Source: Paenarthrobacter ilicis (GTDB lineage: Bacteria; Actinomycetota; Actinomycetes; Actinomycetales; Micrococcaceae). From it: a stretch of 64,000 nucleotides of DNA. Shown here in pieces: positions 57,767-64,000 of this stretch. Made by a program: the position numbers and the translations under genes. The first letter of the stretch is position 1. Each line of letters opens with the position of its first letter. The stretch covers positions 2,356,001-2,420,000 of the forward strand of contig NZ_JAFBCD010000001.1 of the NCBI RefSeq assembly GCF_016907545.1, read 5' to 3'. A model generated the notes under the pieces. It ran no database searches, was not told where the DNA came from, and worked only from the letters and a program-made list of their open reading frames with translations.

Positions 57767-59488
57767 CTATCCGCAATAAGCCCCGGTTGAGGCGCTGTGG
57801 ACCAGCTTGGCGTACTTGGCAAGGACGCCCTTGGTGAACTTGGCCGGCAGGGGCTGCCAACCCTCCTTGCGGGACTCCAACTCCGCCTCATCCACCAGGA
57901 GGTCGAAAGATCGGGCCGCGATGTCGACACGGATGCGGTCGCCGTCCCTGACAAAGGCGATGGGACCGCCGTCGACCGCTTCGGGCGCAACGTGCCCGAT
58001 GCACAGTCCGGTGGTCCCGCCGGAGAAACGGCCATCGGTGAGCAGCAGGACATCCTTGCCCAAACCGGCTCCCTTGATGGCTCCGGTAATGGCCAGCATC
58101 TCGCGCATGCCCGGGCCGCCCTTGGGCCCTTCGTACCTGATGACCACAACGTCGCCCTTGTGGATTTCGCCCTTGTCCAGTGCGTTCAAGGCGCCCTGCT
58201 CACGTTCGAAGACGCGGGCAGTGCCCTCAAAAACGTCCGCATCAAAGCCGGCGCTCTTCACCACGGCGCCCTCCGGAGCCATGGACCCGTGCAGGATGGT
58301 GATGCCGCCGGTCTTGTGGATGGGGTTGTCCAAAGCCCGCAGGATCTTGCCGTCCAGGTCCGGCGGGTTGATGGAGGCCAGGTTTTCGGCCAGTGTCTTG
58401 CCCGTAACCGTGAGGCAGTCACCGTGCAGGAGTCCGGCGTCGAGCAGTGCCTTCATGATCACCGGCACGCCGCCGATCTTGTCCACATCCGTCATGACAT
58501 AACGGCCAAAAGGCTTCAGGTCCCCCAGGTGCGGGATCTTGTCGCCCACACGGTTGAAGTCAGCCAGAGTCAATTCCACCTCTGCCTCCCTGGCGATGGC
58601 CAGCAAGTGCAGGACGGCGTTGGTGGAACCACCAAAGGCCATGGTGACGGCAATGGCGTTTTCGAACGCCTCTTTGGTCATAATGTCGCGGGCGGTGATG
58701 CCGAGCCGCAAAAGGTTGACCACTGCCTCGCCGGACTTCCGTGCGAAATCATCACGACGGCGGTCTGCCGACGGCGGCGCCGCCGAGCCGGGAAGCGACA
58801 TTCCCAGCGCCTCACCGATGCAGGCCATGGTGTTGGCCGTGTACATGCCGCCGCAGGCACCTTCGCCCGGGCAGATGGCTTTCTCGATCCGGGTAAGGTC
58901 TTCCATGCTCATTTTGCCGGCGGCGCAGGCGCCTACGGCTTCGAACGCATCAATGAGGGTGACTTCCTTTTCGGAGCCATCCTCCAGTTTCACCCACCCC
59001 GGCATGATGGAGCCGGCGTAGAGGAACACGGACGCAAGATCCAGGCGGGCTGCCGCCATCAGCATGCCCGGAAGCGACTTGTCACAACCGGCAAGCAGCA
59101 CAGAGCCATCGATTCGTTCAGCCTGCATGACGGTCTCCACCGAGTCTGCGATGACCTCACGCGACACCAGGGAAAAGTGCATGCCCTCATGCCCCATGGA
59201 GATACCGTCCGACACGGAAATGGTCCCGAACTGCATGGGGAAGCCGCCGCCCGCGTGAACGCCCTCTTTGGCCCCCTGGGCCAAGCGGTTCAAGGAAAGG
59301 TTGCAGGGAGTTATTTCGTTCCAGGAACTGGCGACGCCGATTTGCGGCTTCGCGAAGTCATCGTCACCCATGCCCACGGCGCGGAACATGCCCCTGGCAG
59401 GTGCCGCGTGGATACCGTCAGTCACAGCCCGGCTGCGTGGCTTGATGTCCGGCTTGGCGTCTGGGGCTGTGTGGGTGGTGTCACTCAT
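57767..59488 (-). CDS. ilvD: Dihydroxy-acid dehydratase
   Basis: IlvD dehydrates dihydroxy acids to the 2-oxo acids of valine and isoleucine using an iron-sulfur cluster. The 573-residue protein has cluster-linked cysteines in [18 protein letters not shown] and [22 protein letters not shown] ends 7 bases before the ATG with no ribosome site, so the mRNA may be leaderless. The divergence from ilvB is not present; both read on the minus strand, with ilvD upstream. Confidence 0.97.
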   Translation of the reverse strand: MSDTTHTAPDAKPDIKPRSRAVTDGIHAAPARGMFRAVGMGDDDFAKPQIGVASSWNEITPCNLSLNRLAQGAKEGVHAGGGFPMQFGTISVSDGISMGHEGMHFSLVSREVIADSVETVMQAERIDGSVLLAGCDKSLPGMLMAAARLDLASVFLYAGSIMPGWVKLEDGSEKEVTLIDAFEAVGACAAGKMSMEDLTRIEKAICPGEGACGGMYTANTMACIGEALGMSLPGSAAPPSADRRRDDFARKSGEAVVNLLRLGITARDIMTKEAFENAIAVTMAFGGSTNAVLHLLAIAREAEVELTLADFNRVGDKIPHLGDLKPFGRYVMTDVDKIGGVPVIMKALLDAGLLHGDCLTVTGKTLAENLASINPPDLDGKILRALDNPIHKTGGITILHGSMAPEGAVVKSAGFDADVFEGTARVFEREQGALNALDKGEIHKGDVVVIRYEGPKGGPGMREMLAITGAIKGAGLGKDVLLLTDGRFSGGTTGLCIGHVAPEAVDGGPIAFVRDGDRIRVDIAARSFDLLVDEAELESRKEGWQPLPAKFTKGVLAKYAKLVHSASTGAYCG

Positions 59489-59544
59489 GAGGCACAGTCT
59501 ATGTGTACCAGGCGCGACAGCACAGCAGCGGAGCCTGCCTCGAT

Positions 59545-60477
59545 TCAGCCTTCCGGTCCTGAACCATCAAGCTCCAAGGCAATAGCGGCAGCTTCATCCC
59601 TGAGCATTGCCAGAACCCCGCTGATGGTTGCCCGGGCAGCAACGTCCTGCCTGGCCAGGGCCACAATGCTCCGGCTGGCCTTGACGCCGGTCAGGGGCCG
59701 GAGAACCAGTCCCCGCCGGGCACTGGCCCGCGCCGTGTAGCGGGGAAGCAAGCAGATTCCATGACCGGCCCCCACCAAGGCCTCCAGCACTCTCAGATCC
59801 GGGTAACGCTGTCCCCTGCGGGCCTTGCGCCCCGCCCGGAGCTCAACCTGCCGCAGCACGGTGTCGAAAGGAAAACCCTCCGGCACTCCAATCCATGGAT
59901 AGTCGATCACGTCACCGGGACGCAGGCTGGTCATCGCAGCCAACGGGTGACCGGCGGGCATGGCAACATCCAGGGCTTCCTCGAGCAGTGGCACCACCGT
60001 CAGCCCAGGCCTGGCAAACACCTCAGGCCCATCAACACTGTGCGCCAGGACAAGATCGTAGTCAGCCACCAACGGAGCAAAGTGGGCCGTGCCCGGATCT
60101 TCAAAGTGGGCATCCAGGGTGAGGCCTTCCTGGGACAAGACCCGGTGGAGCAGCCCTGGCAACAGCATTTCGGCAGCGCTGGGGAAGAACGCCACGCTGA
60201 CCTTGGCCTGCCACCCACTCCGGTAGGTTTCCATCGTGGATTCCGCACGCGCCATGGCAGCAGCAATATCCGCGGCAGCTGCTGCCATGGCCTGGCCGGC
60301 TTCGGTCAGTTGGACGCCCCGTCCCACCTTCTCCATCAAGACCACGCCAATTTCTTCCTGCAACGTCTTCAGTTGCTGGGACACGGCAGACGGAGTGACA
60401 TTCATGGCCTCAGCGGTTGCTCCGACGCTTTGCCGGTCAGCAAGCTCGCGGAGAATCTGCAGCCTTTTGAAGTCCAT
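59545..60477 (-). CDS. LysR-family transcriptional regulator
   Basis: A 310-residue regulator with an N-terminal winged HTH ([25 protein letters not shown]... shortened: [11 protein letters not shown] recognition region) and a periplasmic-binding-like effector domain. It reads in the same direction as ilvD, 56 bases upstream. It could control ilvD or itself; the link is only by position. TAGTCT ends 6 bases before the ATG without a ribosome site. Confidence 0.9.
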   Translation of the reverse strand: MDFKRLQILRELADRQSVGATAEAMNVTPSAVSQQLKTLQEEIGVVLMEKVGRGVQLTEAGQAMAAAAADIAAAMARAESTMETYRSGWQAKVSVAFFPSAAEMLLPGLLHRVLSQEGLTLDAHFEDPGTAHFAPLVADYDLVLAHSVDGPEVFARPGLTVVPLLEEALDVAMPAGHPLAAMTSLRPGDVIDYPWIGVPEGFPFDTVLRQVELRAGRKARRGQRYPDLRVLEALVGAGHGICLLPRYTARASARRGLVLRPLTGVKASRSIVALARQDVAARATISGVLAMLRDEAAAIALELDGSGPEG

Positions 60478-60652
60478 GGAGCCAGACTAGGGGACGGACA
60501 GTAATATCCCTTGGCAGTTCCCCATTGCCGCCTTTTACTAAGCCCGCTGACTAATATGCAGGACCAGCAGGTGAAACGCTGGACAGCCCATATGTGGGCA
60601 CGTAACGTCGGGAACAGTACGAGCTGGACCCCGTAAACAGAAGGGCATTCCC

Positions 60653-61582
60653 ATGGACTGGATCATTTGGGTCATTGTCATTGTTGTGGTCGTCGCAATT
60701 ATTTGGTGGCTGATGAACCGCAATAAAAGCAAGGACAGCACGCTGGCAGCCCCGCCGGCTGCTACCGCACCCGCAGAACGTGGCGCCATCCCGGATACCG
60801 CTGCCGCGGCCGCCGGCGTGGCCGGGATCGCCGGTGTGACCAACCTCGGCACCACCGCAGCCGAGGGCAGCGGGCCGGTACGGGAGGAACCCAAAGCTTC
60901 CGAGCCTGAGGTTGTTGAGCCTGAGGTTGTCGAGCCTGCTGCCGCCGAACCCGCCGTCGTTGAGCCTGAGGTTGTTGAACTTGCCGCCACCGAACCCGCA
61001 GTCGTTGAACCCGCAGTCGTTGAGCCCGTCGTCGTTGAGCCCGCCATTGAAGAGCCTGTCCTTGCAGAGCCCACCGTCGATACCTCCATTGCGGACCAGC
61101 CGCTGGGCGAGGAACCGGTGGTAGCCCAGCCCGCCCTGCACGAGGACGCCGCAGTGCTCAGCGCACAGGATAGCGCAGAGGAACACGAGCCGGCCGTAGA
61201 GGACGCAACCCACGGTGATGCAGCTGCCGCAGCTGACAAGGCCGCCTGGGAGGCTTCCTGGACCGACGCGTCCGGAGCGCCCGTCCACCATTCCGAGTAC
61301 ACGGCACCGCACTCCCCCACCCTGCCCGGCGCTGAGAGCGCAGCAGCCGAGGAAGAAAGCCCGGCATCGCCTTCCGGGCATCTTGCAGCCGATCACCCTT
61401 ATGGGACAGGTTCCTCCAGCGCAGCCCACGGCGACTATCCGGTGAAGGCCACATCCTCCACAATGACCTTCCACGATGAAGGCACTGCCGGGTACGACGA
61501 CGCCGAGGCCGACGTATGGTTTGAGTCGGCTGCCCATGCCGAGGCTGCTGGGTTCCGACCACCACGGCGCAGCCGCCACTGA
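60653..61582 (+). CDS. Membrane-anchored Glu-Pro repeat protein
   Basis: No family recognised. The 309-residue protein starts with a transmembrane segment (WIIWVIVIVVVVAIIWWLM), then an Ala-rich linker and a low-complexity stretch made of EPEVV/EPAVV units (about residues 80-145) with Val and Glu alternating with Pro. It is followed by an Ala/Glu/Asp-rich, Pro/Ser-poor C-terminal half ending in RPPRRSRH. The long extended repeat could span or sit at the cell wall. AGAAGGG lies 7 bases before the ATG. The sugar dehydrogenase lipoprotein follows 28 bases later. Confidence 0.6.
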   Translation: MDWIIWVIVIVVVVAIIWWLMNRNKSKDSTLAAPPAATAPAERGAIPDTAAAAAGVAGIAGVTNLGTTAAEGSGPVREEPKASEPEVVEPEVVEPAAAEPAVVEPEVVELAATEPAVVEPAVVEPVVVEPAIEEPVLAEPTVDTSIADQPLGEEPVVAQPALHEDAAVLSAQDSAEEHEPAVEDATHGDAAAAADKAAWEASWTDASGAPVHHSEYTAPHSPTLPGAESAAAEEESPASPSGHLAADHPYGTGSSSAAHGDYPVKATSSTMTFHDEGTAGYDDAEADVWFESAAHAEAAGFRPPRRSRH

Positions 61583-61610
61583 CGGGGCTATTAGAGGGAC
61601 GGGGCTGCTG

Positions 61611-62786
61611 ATGAAGGAATCGGACCACCGAGGGCCGCGCAAACGCCCGGGCTGCTGGCTGCGTTCCCTCGTCCTCGGCCAGTCCGCCGCCTGGGCCTTG
61701 GTGCTTACTGCCTGCACTGGGGGCAGTGGAGGAATCGGCAACCCGGCCGGGACAACCAACCCCGGCCAGTCGCCCTCCGCCGGCGTTGCGGTCGCAGCAA
61801 CTGTGGAGGTCATCGGAAGGCTCGACGTCGGACTGACCATTCCGTGGTCGCTGGTGTTTAGGCCCGATGGCTCAGCCCTGGTTTCGGAACGCAATTCAGG
61901 CGAGGTCAAGCTCATTAGGGATGGTCGTTCCACCAGCCTTGGCAGGGTGGCCGGCGTCGAGCCCAACGGTGAAGGCGGGCTGCTGGGCCTGGCATTGTCT
62001 CCGGACGTCGCCTCCGACCCATGGCTTTACGCTTACTTCACCACCCGGGACGACAACCGCATCGCCCGGATGAAGGTGGTTGAAGAACAGGGTGGGGAAC
62101 TTACCCTGGGCAGCCCGGAGGTCGTTTTCAGCGGAATACCCAAGGCGTCAACCCATAACGGAGGCCGGATCCGGTTCGGACCGGACGGCTTCCTGTATGT
62201 GGGCACCGGTGATGCCCAGAAGAGGGAACAGCCCCAGGACAAGAATGCCCTGGGAGGCAAGATACTCAGGATCACCCCGGACGGTAAGCCAGCCCCAGGG
62301 AACCCCTTCGGCACCGCCAACCCCGTTTTCAGCTACGGTCACCGGAATGTCCAGGGCCTGGCGTGGGATGAGGGCGGACGCTTGTGGGCCAGCGAGTTCG
62401 GTCCTGATGTGGACGACGAGCTGAACCTGATAACAGCTGGAGGCAATTACGGCTGGCCGCTGGTCACCGGCGCCCCGGGAAAGGAAGGCTTCACGGACGC
62501 AGAGGTGGTGTGGCCTGCCACCGCGGAGGCTTCCCCCAGCGGCCTGGAGATAATTGACGGCGTGGCCTACACCGGCGCCCTCAGGGGACAACGGCTATGG
62601 GCCACCCCCTTGGGTGATCGTGACGCCAAAGATCCAGCGGGAACACCTGTTGCCTATCTCACAGGACAGTTTGGGCGCCTCAGGGATGTGGCACGGGCCC
62701 CGGATGGGAGTCTCTGGGTCCTGACCAACAACAAAAACCCTGACTTTGTGCTGATTCTGCGGGCTCCAAGCAGGGGCGCCGGATGA
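61611..62786 (+). CDS. PQQ-dependent sugar dehydrogenase-like lipoprotein
   Basis: A 391-residue exported beta-propeller of the soluble glucose dehydrogenase/YliI (Asd) family. The Met at 61611 leads to a signal peptide with lipobox LTAC (Cys about residue 38), so it is probably anchored to the membrane. Conserved propeller motifs are visible: GEGGLLGLALSPD, THNGGRIRFGPDGFLYVGTGD, SYGHRNVQGLAWD and GGNYGWP, which hold the PQQ and calcium-site residues in this family. Substrate unknown. The frame is open upstream to 61476 inside the previous gene. No strong ribosome site was found. Confidence 0.88.
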   Translation: MKESDHRGPRKRPGCWLRSLVLGQSAAWALVLTACTGGSGGIGNPAGTTNPGQSPSAGVAVAATVEVIGRLDVGLTIPWSLVFRPDGSALVSERNSGEVKLIRDGRSTSLGRVAGVEPNGEGGLLGLALSPDVASDPWLYAYFTTRDDNRIARMKVVEEQGGELTLGSPEVVFSGIPKASTHNGGRIRFGPDGFLYVGTGDAQKREQPQDKNALGGKILRITPDGKPAPGNPFGTANPVFSYGHRNVQGLAWDEGGRLWASEFGPDVDDELNLITAGGNYGWPLVTGAPGKEGFTDAEVVWPATAEASPSGLEIIDGVAYTGALRGQRLWATPLGDRDAKDPAGTPVAYLTGQFGRLRDVARAPDGSLWVLTNNKNPDFVLILRAPSRGAG

Positions 62787-62799
62787 ACAACGGGCCGAT

Positions 62800-62828
62800 T
62801 TCACGTCTGGCATAAAGTCGTGTAGAGT
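62800..62828 (+). promoter_or_regulatory. Probable promoter of first tRNA-Lys
   Basis: TTCACG (62800-62805), 17 bases, and TAGAGT (62823-62828) precede the tRNA by 60 bases. The leader contains TTGTCGTTGCGGAGATCGC, which is repeated before the second copy. Confidence 0.5.
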
Positions 62829-62888
62829 TACTTGTCGTTGCGGAGATCGCGGGGGAAATAACTTCCACCGGGATCATCAACAACAGAT

Positions 62889-62961
62889 GCACCTCTAGCT
62901 CAATTGGCAGAGCAATTGACTCTTAATCAATGGGTTCCGGGTTCAAGTCCCGGGGGGTGCA
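62889..62961 (+). tRNA. tRNA-Lys (CTT), copy 1
   Basis: A 73-base cloverleaf: acceptor GCACCTC pairs GGGGTGC, anticodon loop CTCTTAA gives CTT, and the T arm has GGTTCAAGTCC. CCA is encoded immediately after (62962-62964). It is identical in the tRNA body to the second copy 259 bases on. Confidence 0.96.
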
Positions 62962-62969
62962 CCACAATG

Positions 62970-63008
62970 AAAAGCTCCAAAGCATGTATTTGCTTTGGAG
63001 CTTTTCGT
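62970..63008 (+). terminator. Terminator after first tRNA-Lys
   Basis: AAAGCTCCAAAGCA (62971-62984) pairs perfectly with TGCTTTGGAGCTTT (62991-63004) and a T-run follows, 9 bases beyond the tRNA. Confidence 0.85.
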
Positions 63009-63057
63009 TTAATACGCATGGAGCTATTACCGGCATTGCGTCACTGCGCATATCAGG

Positions 63058-63086
63058 TCTTCACCACGGAAAAAGTAGTGTATAGT
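63058..63086 (+). promoter_or_regulatory. Probable promoter of second tRNA-Lys
   Basis: TCTTCA (63058-63063), 17 bases, and TATAGT (63081-63086) mirror the first promoter, and the TTGTCGTTGCGGAGATCGC leader follows at 63090-63108. Confidence 0.5.
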
Positions 63087-63147
63087 TATTTGTCGTTGCG
63101 GAGATCGCCAAGGAAATAGCTTTCCATGAAGGTCACCAACAACAGCT

Positions 63148-63220
63148 GCACCTCTAGCTCAATTGGCAGAGCAATTGACTCTTAATCAATGGGTTCCGGG
63201 TTCAAGTCCCGGGGGGTGCA
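63148..63220 (+). tRNA. tRNA-Lys (CTT), copy 2
   Basis: The 73-base cloverleaf matches copy 1 in the body. CCA is encoded (63221-63223). It has its own upstream promoter and downstream terminator, so the pair appears to be a duplicated unit. Confidence 0.96.
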
Positions 63221-63229
63221 CCAATAAAT

Positions 63230-63265
63230 AGGCTCCGGATCGTTAATACGATCCGGAGCCTTTTT
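63230..63265 (+). terminator. Terminator after second tRNA-Lys
   Basis: AGGCTCCGGATCG (63230-63242) pairs perfectly with CGATCCGGAGCCT (63249-63261) and a run of Ts follows. Its stem is unrelated to the first terminator. Confidence 0.88.
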
Positions 63266-63330
63266 ATGTTTCTACGAACAGACCCCCCGGGCGGTCATCA
63301 CTGAACGTGATCACCGTCCGCGGGAGGACA

Positions 63331-63798
63331 TCAACTCTGTGGCGCGTCCGCTTCGGTAGCCTGGGCTGAGGGTCCGGGCGCAGGGATGCCGGCCAAACCA
63401 CGGACCACGGTGGTCAACTCGTCCCGCAACCTCACGGTGTCCACTTCCACGGGCGAGAGCACATCCTGCTCCAGCTTGACCGCCTCTGCCAGGGCGGCGG
63501 TGCCGGCCTCGGTCAGGGTCACTACATGACTCCTGCGGTCCGAGTCGCTGCGATGCCGGGTGACGTGTCCATGCAGTTCAAGCCTCGCCAGGGTGGTTCC
63601 CATGGTCTGGGCTTTGACCCGCGCAACCTCGGCTAGCGCGGCCTGGGTGATCGCGCCTTTGGCCTCGAGCACCTGCATGGCAATGACGCCCGCGTGGGTA
63701 AGGCCAATAGACTTCAATTTCTCGTTCCACGAGATTTCCACCAGGCGCGCAGCGGTCGACAGAAGTCGGGTCGTGGGCCATGTCTCCATATCCGGCAT
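63331..63798 (-). CDS. MarR-family transcriptional regulator
   Basis: A 155-residue winged-helix regulator from ATG 63798 (MPDMETWPT). The HTH is in AKGAITQAALAEVARVKAQ with the wing HGHVTRHRSDSDRRS. The long open frame to 63981 runs through the divergent bcp gene and is rejected. TATACT ends 6 bases before the ATG, so it may be leaderless. It is divergent from bcp, so it could sense oxidants or organic hydroperoxides, but that is only an inference from position. Confidence 0.9.
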   Translation of the reverse strand: MPDMETWPTTRLLSTAARLVEISWNEKLKSIGLTHAGVIAMQVLEAKGAITQAALAEVARVKAQTMGTTLARLELHGHVTRHRSDSDRRSHVVTLTEAGTAALAEAVKLEQDVLSPVEVDTVRLRDELTTVVRGLAGIPAPGPSAQATEADAPQS

Positions 63799-63841
63799 GC
63801 CGATAGTATATGCGTGCCGGGCCCCCGGCCGCGTCTTATCC

Positions 63842-63853
63842 CCACTAAAGTGG
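63842..63853. promoter_or_regulatory. 12-base palindrome between marR-like gene and bcp
   Basis: CCACTAAAGTGG reads as arms CCACT and AGTGG around AA. It lies 31 bases upstream of the bcp GTG. Another inverted repeat, GCCGGG-CC-CCCGGC, is at 63816-63829. Either could be an operator. Confidence 0.35.
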
Positions 63854-63883
63854 ACAATCCTGACCCCCAGCAAGGAGGCTATT

Positions 63884-64000
63884 GTGGCCGAACGACTTAC
63901 TCCCGGCGATGTCGCGCCGGACTTTACGCTCCAGGACTCAACGGGAAAAAAGATTGGGTTGTCCGATTTCAAGGGCACCAAAACGATTGTGTATTTCTAC
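63884..64000 (+). CDS. bcp: Thioredoxin-dependent peroxiredoxin Bcp (partial)
   Basis: The start of a peroxiredoxin cut by the window end. GTG 63884, preceded by AGGAGG, opens a frame reading ERLTPGDVAPDFTLQDSTG then KKIGLSDFKGTK and IVYFY. These match the Bcp/AhpC-TSA N-terminus; the peroxidatic cysteine would lie just past the window. Bcp reduces hydroperoxides with thioredoxin. Confidence 0.85.
   Translation, partial: MAERLTPGDVAPDFTLQDSTGKKIGLSDFKGTKTIVYFY

Noticed and set aside
57797..59740. 647-codon open frame antisense to ilvD
   Set aside because: ilvD is certain and the antisense frame runs past its start region without a known motif.
60551..61966. Minus-strand open frames (471 and 260 codons) opposite the Glu-Pro repeat gene
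   Set aside because: They mirror the repeat on the other strand as Gly/Ser/Thr-rich low complexity. The plus-strand frame has a ribosome site, a start and a membrane segment.

Overview
The window looks like a chromosomal segment from a high-GC actinobacterium of the Arthrobacter/Paenarthrobacter type (Micrococcaceae). The support is high-GC codon use with many GTG and TTG starts, protein sequences of actinobacterial type, and a gene order matching the conserved actinobacterial neighbourhood ilvBNC-serA-leuB-gltX-leuCD-gpsA-ddl-thiL-recG-rsmD-coaD-rpmF-rnc-mutM-smc (the same order as around Rv2922c-Rv3003c of Mycobacterium tuberculosis). Most core genes read on the minus strand. Genus assignment is inference. 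I see no insertion sequence, phage gene, CRISPR array or clear pseudogene.

Layout from left to right. 0-3.6 kb: smc. 3.9-12 kb: an accessory block between smc and mutM, with a 1628-residue secreted protein (N,N-dimethylformamidase-like domain plus Ig-like and four DUF4082 modules) on the plus strand, then a TolB-like protein, an MFS transporter and a membrane-anchored hypothetical protein on the minus strand. 12-15.2 kb: mutM, rnc, rpmF, a YceD/DUF177 gene and coaD. 15.2-17.3 kb: an aminotransferase and a spermidine-synthase-like protein, translationally coupled. 17.3-22.2 kb: rsmD, recG, a short DAK2/DhaL protein and thiL. 22.2-27.2 kb: a DUF3515 lipoprotein, then the envelope and lipid operon murA-plsC-gpsA-ddl. 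27.3-30.3 kb: leuCD with a divergent IclR regulator. 30.3-34.3 kb: a DUF1697 gene and two overlapping dynamin-type GTPases. 34.3-41.2 kb: tRNA-Glu, tRNA-Gln, a HAD phosphatase, gltX, an FAH-family enzyme, an MBL-fold hydrolase, ilvE and leuB. 41.3-51.9 kb: a two-component system with a MacB/FtsX-type ABC exporter, metG, and a second FtsX-type ABC exporter. 52-60.5 kb: serA, ilvC, ilvN, ilvB with an attenuator leader, ilvD and a LysR regulator. 60.6-64 kb: a Glu/Pro repeat protein, a PQQ-type sugar dehydrogenase lipoprotein, two tandem tRNA-Lys genes, a MarR regulator and the start of bcp.

Branched-chain amino acid synthesis is the main theme: ilvB, ilvN, ilvC, ilvD, ilvE, leuB, leuC and leuD are all here, with what look like separate control devices (valine-rich leader peptide and terminator before ilvBN, IclR regulator beside leuCD, LysR regulator beside ilvD). 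Translation genes (gltX, metG, tRNA-Glu, tRNA-Gln, two tRNA-Lys, rpmF, rnc, rsmD) and envelope genes (murA, ddl, plsC, gpsA) fill most of the rest.

A recurring regulatory feature is a -10-like TANNNT hexamer ending exactly 6-7 bases before the start codon, without a Shine-Dalgarno sequence, in front of nine genes (coaD, thiL, the DUF3515 gene, the FAH gene, the sensor kinase, the first ABC ATPase, ilvD, the LysR gene and the MarR gene). This suggests widespread leaderless transcription.
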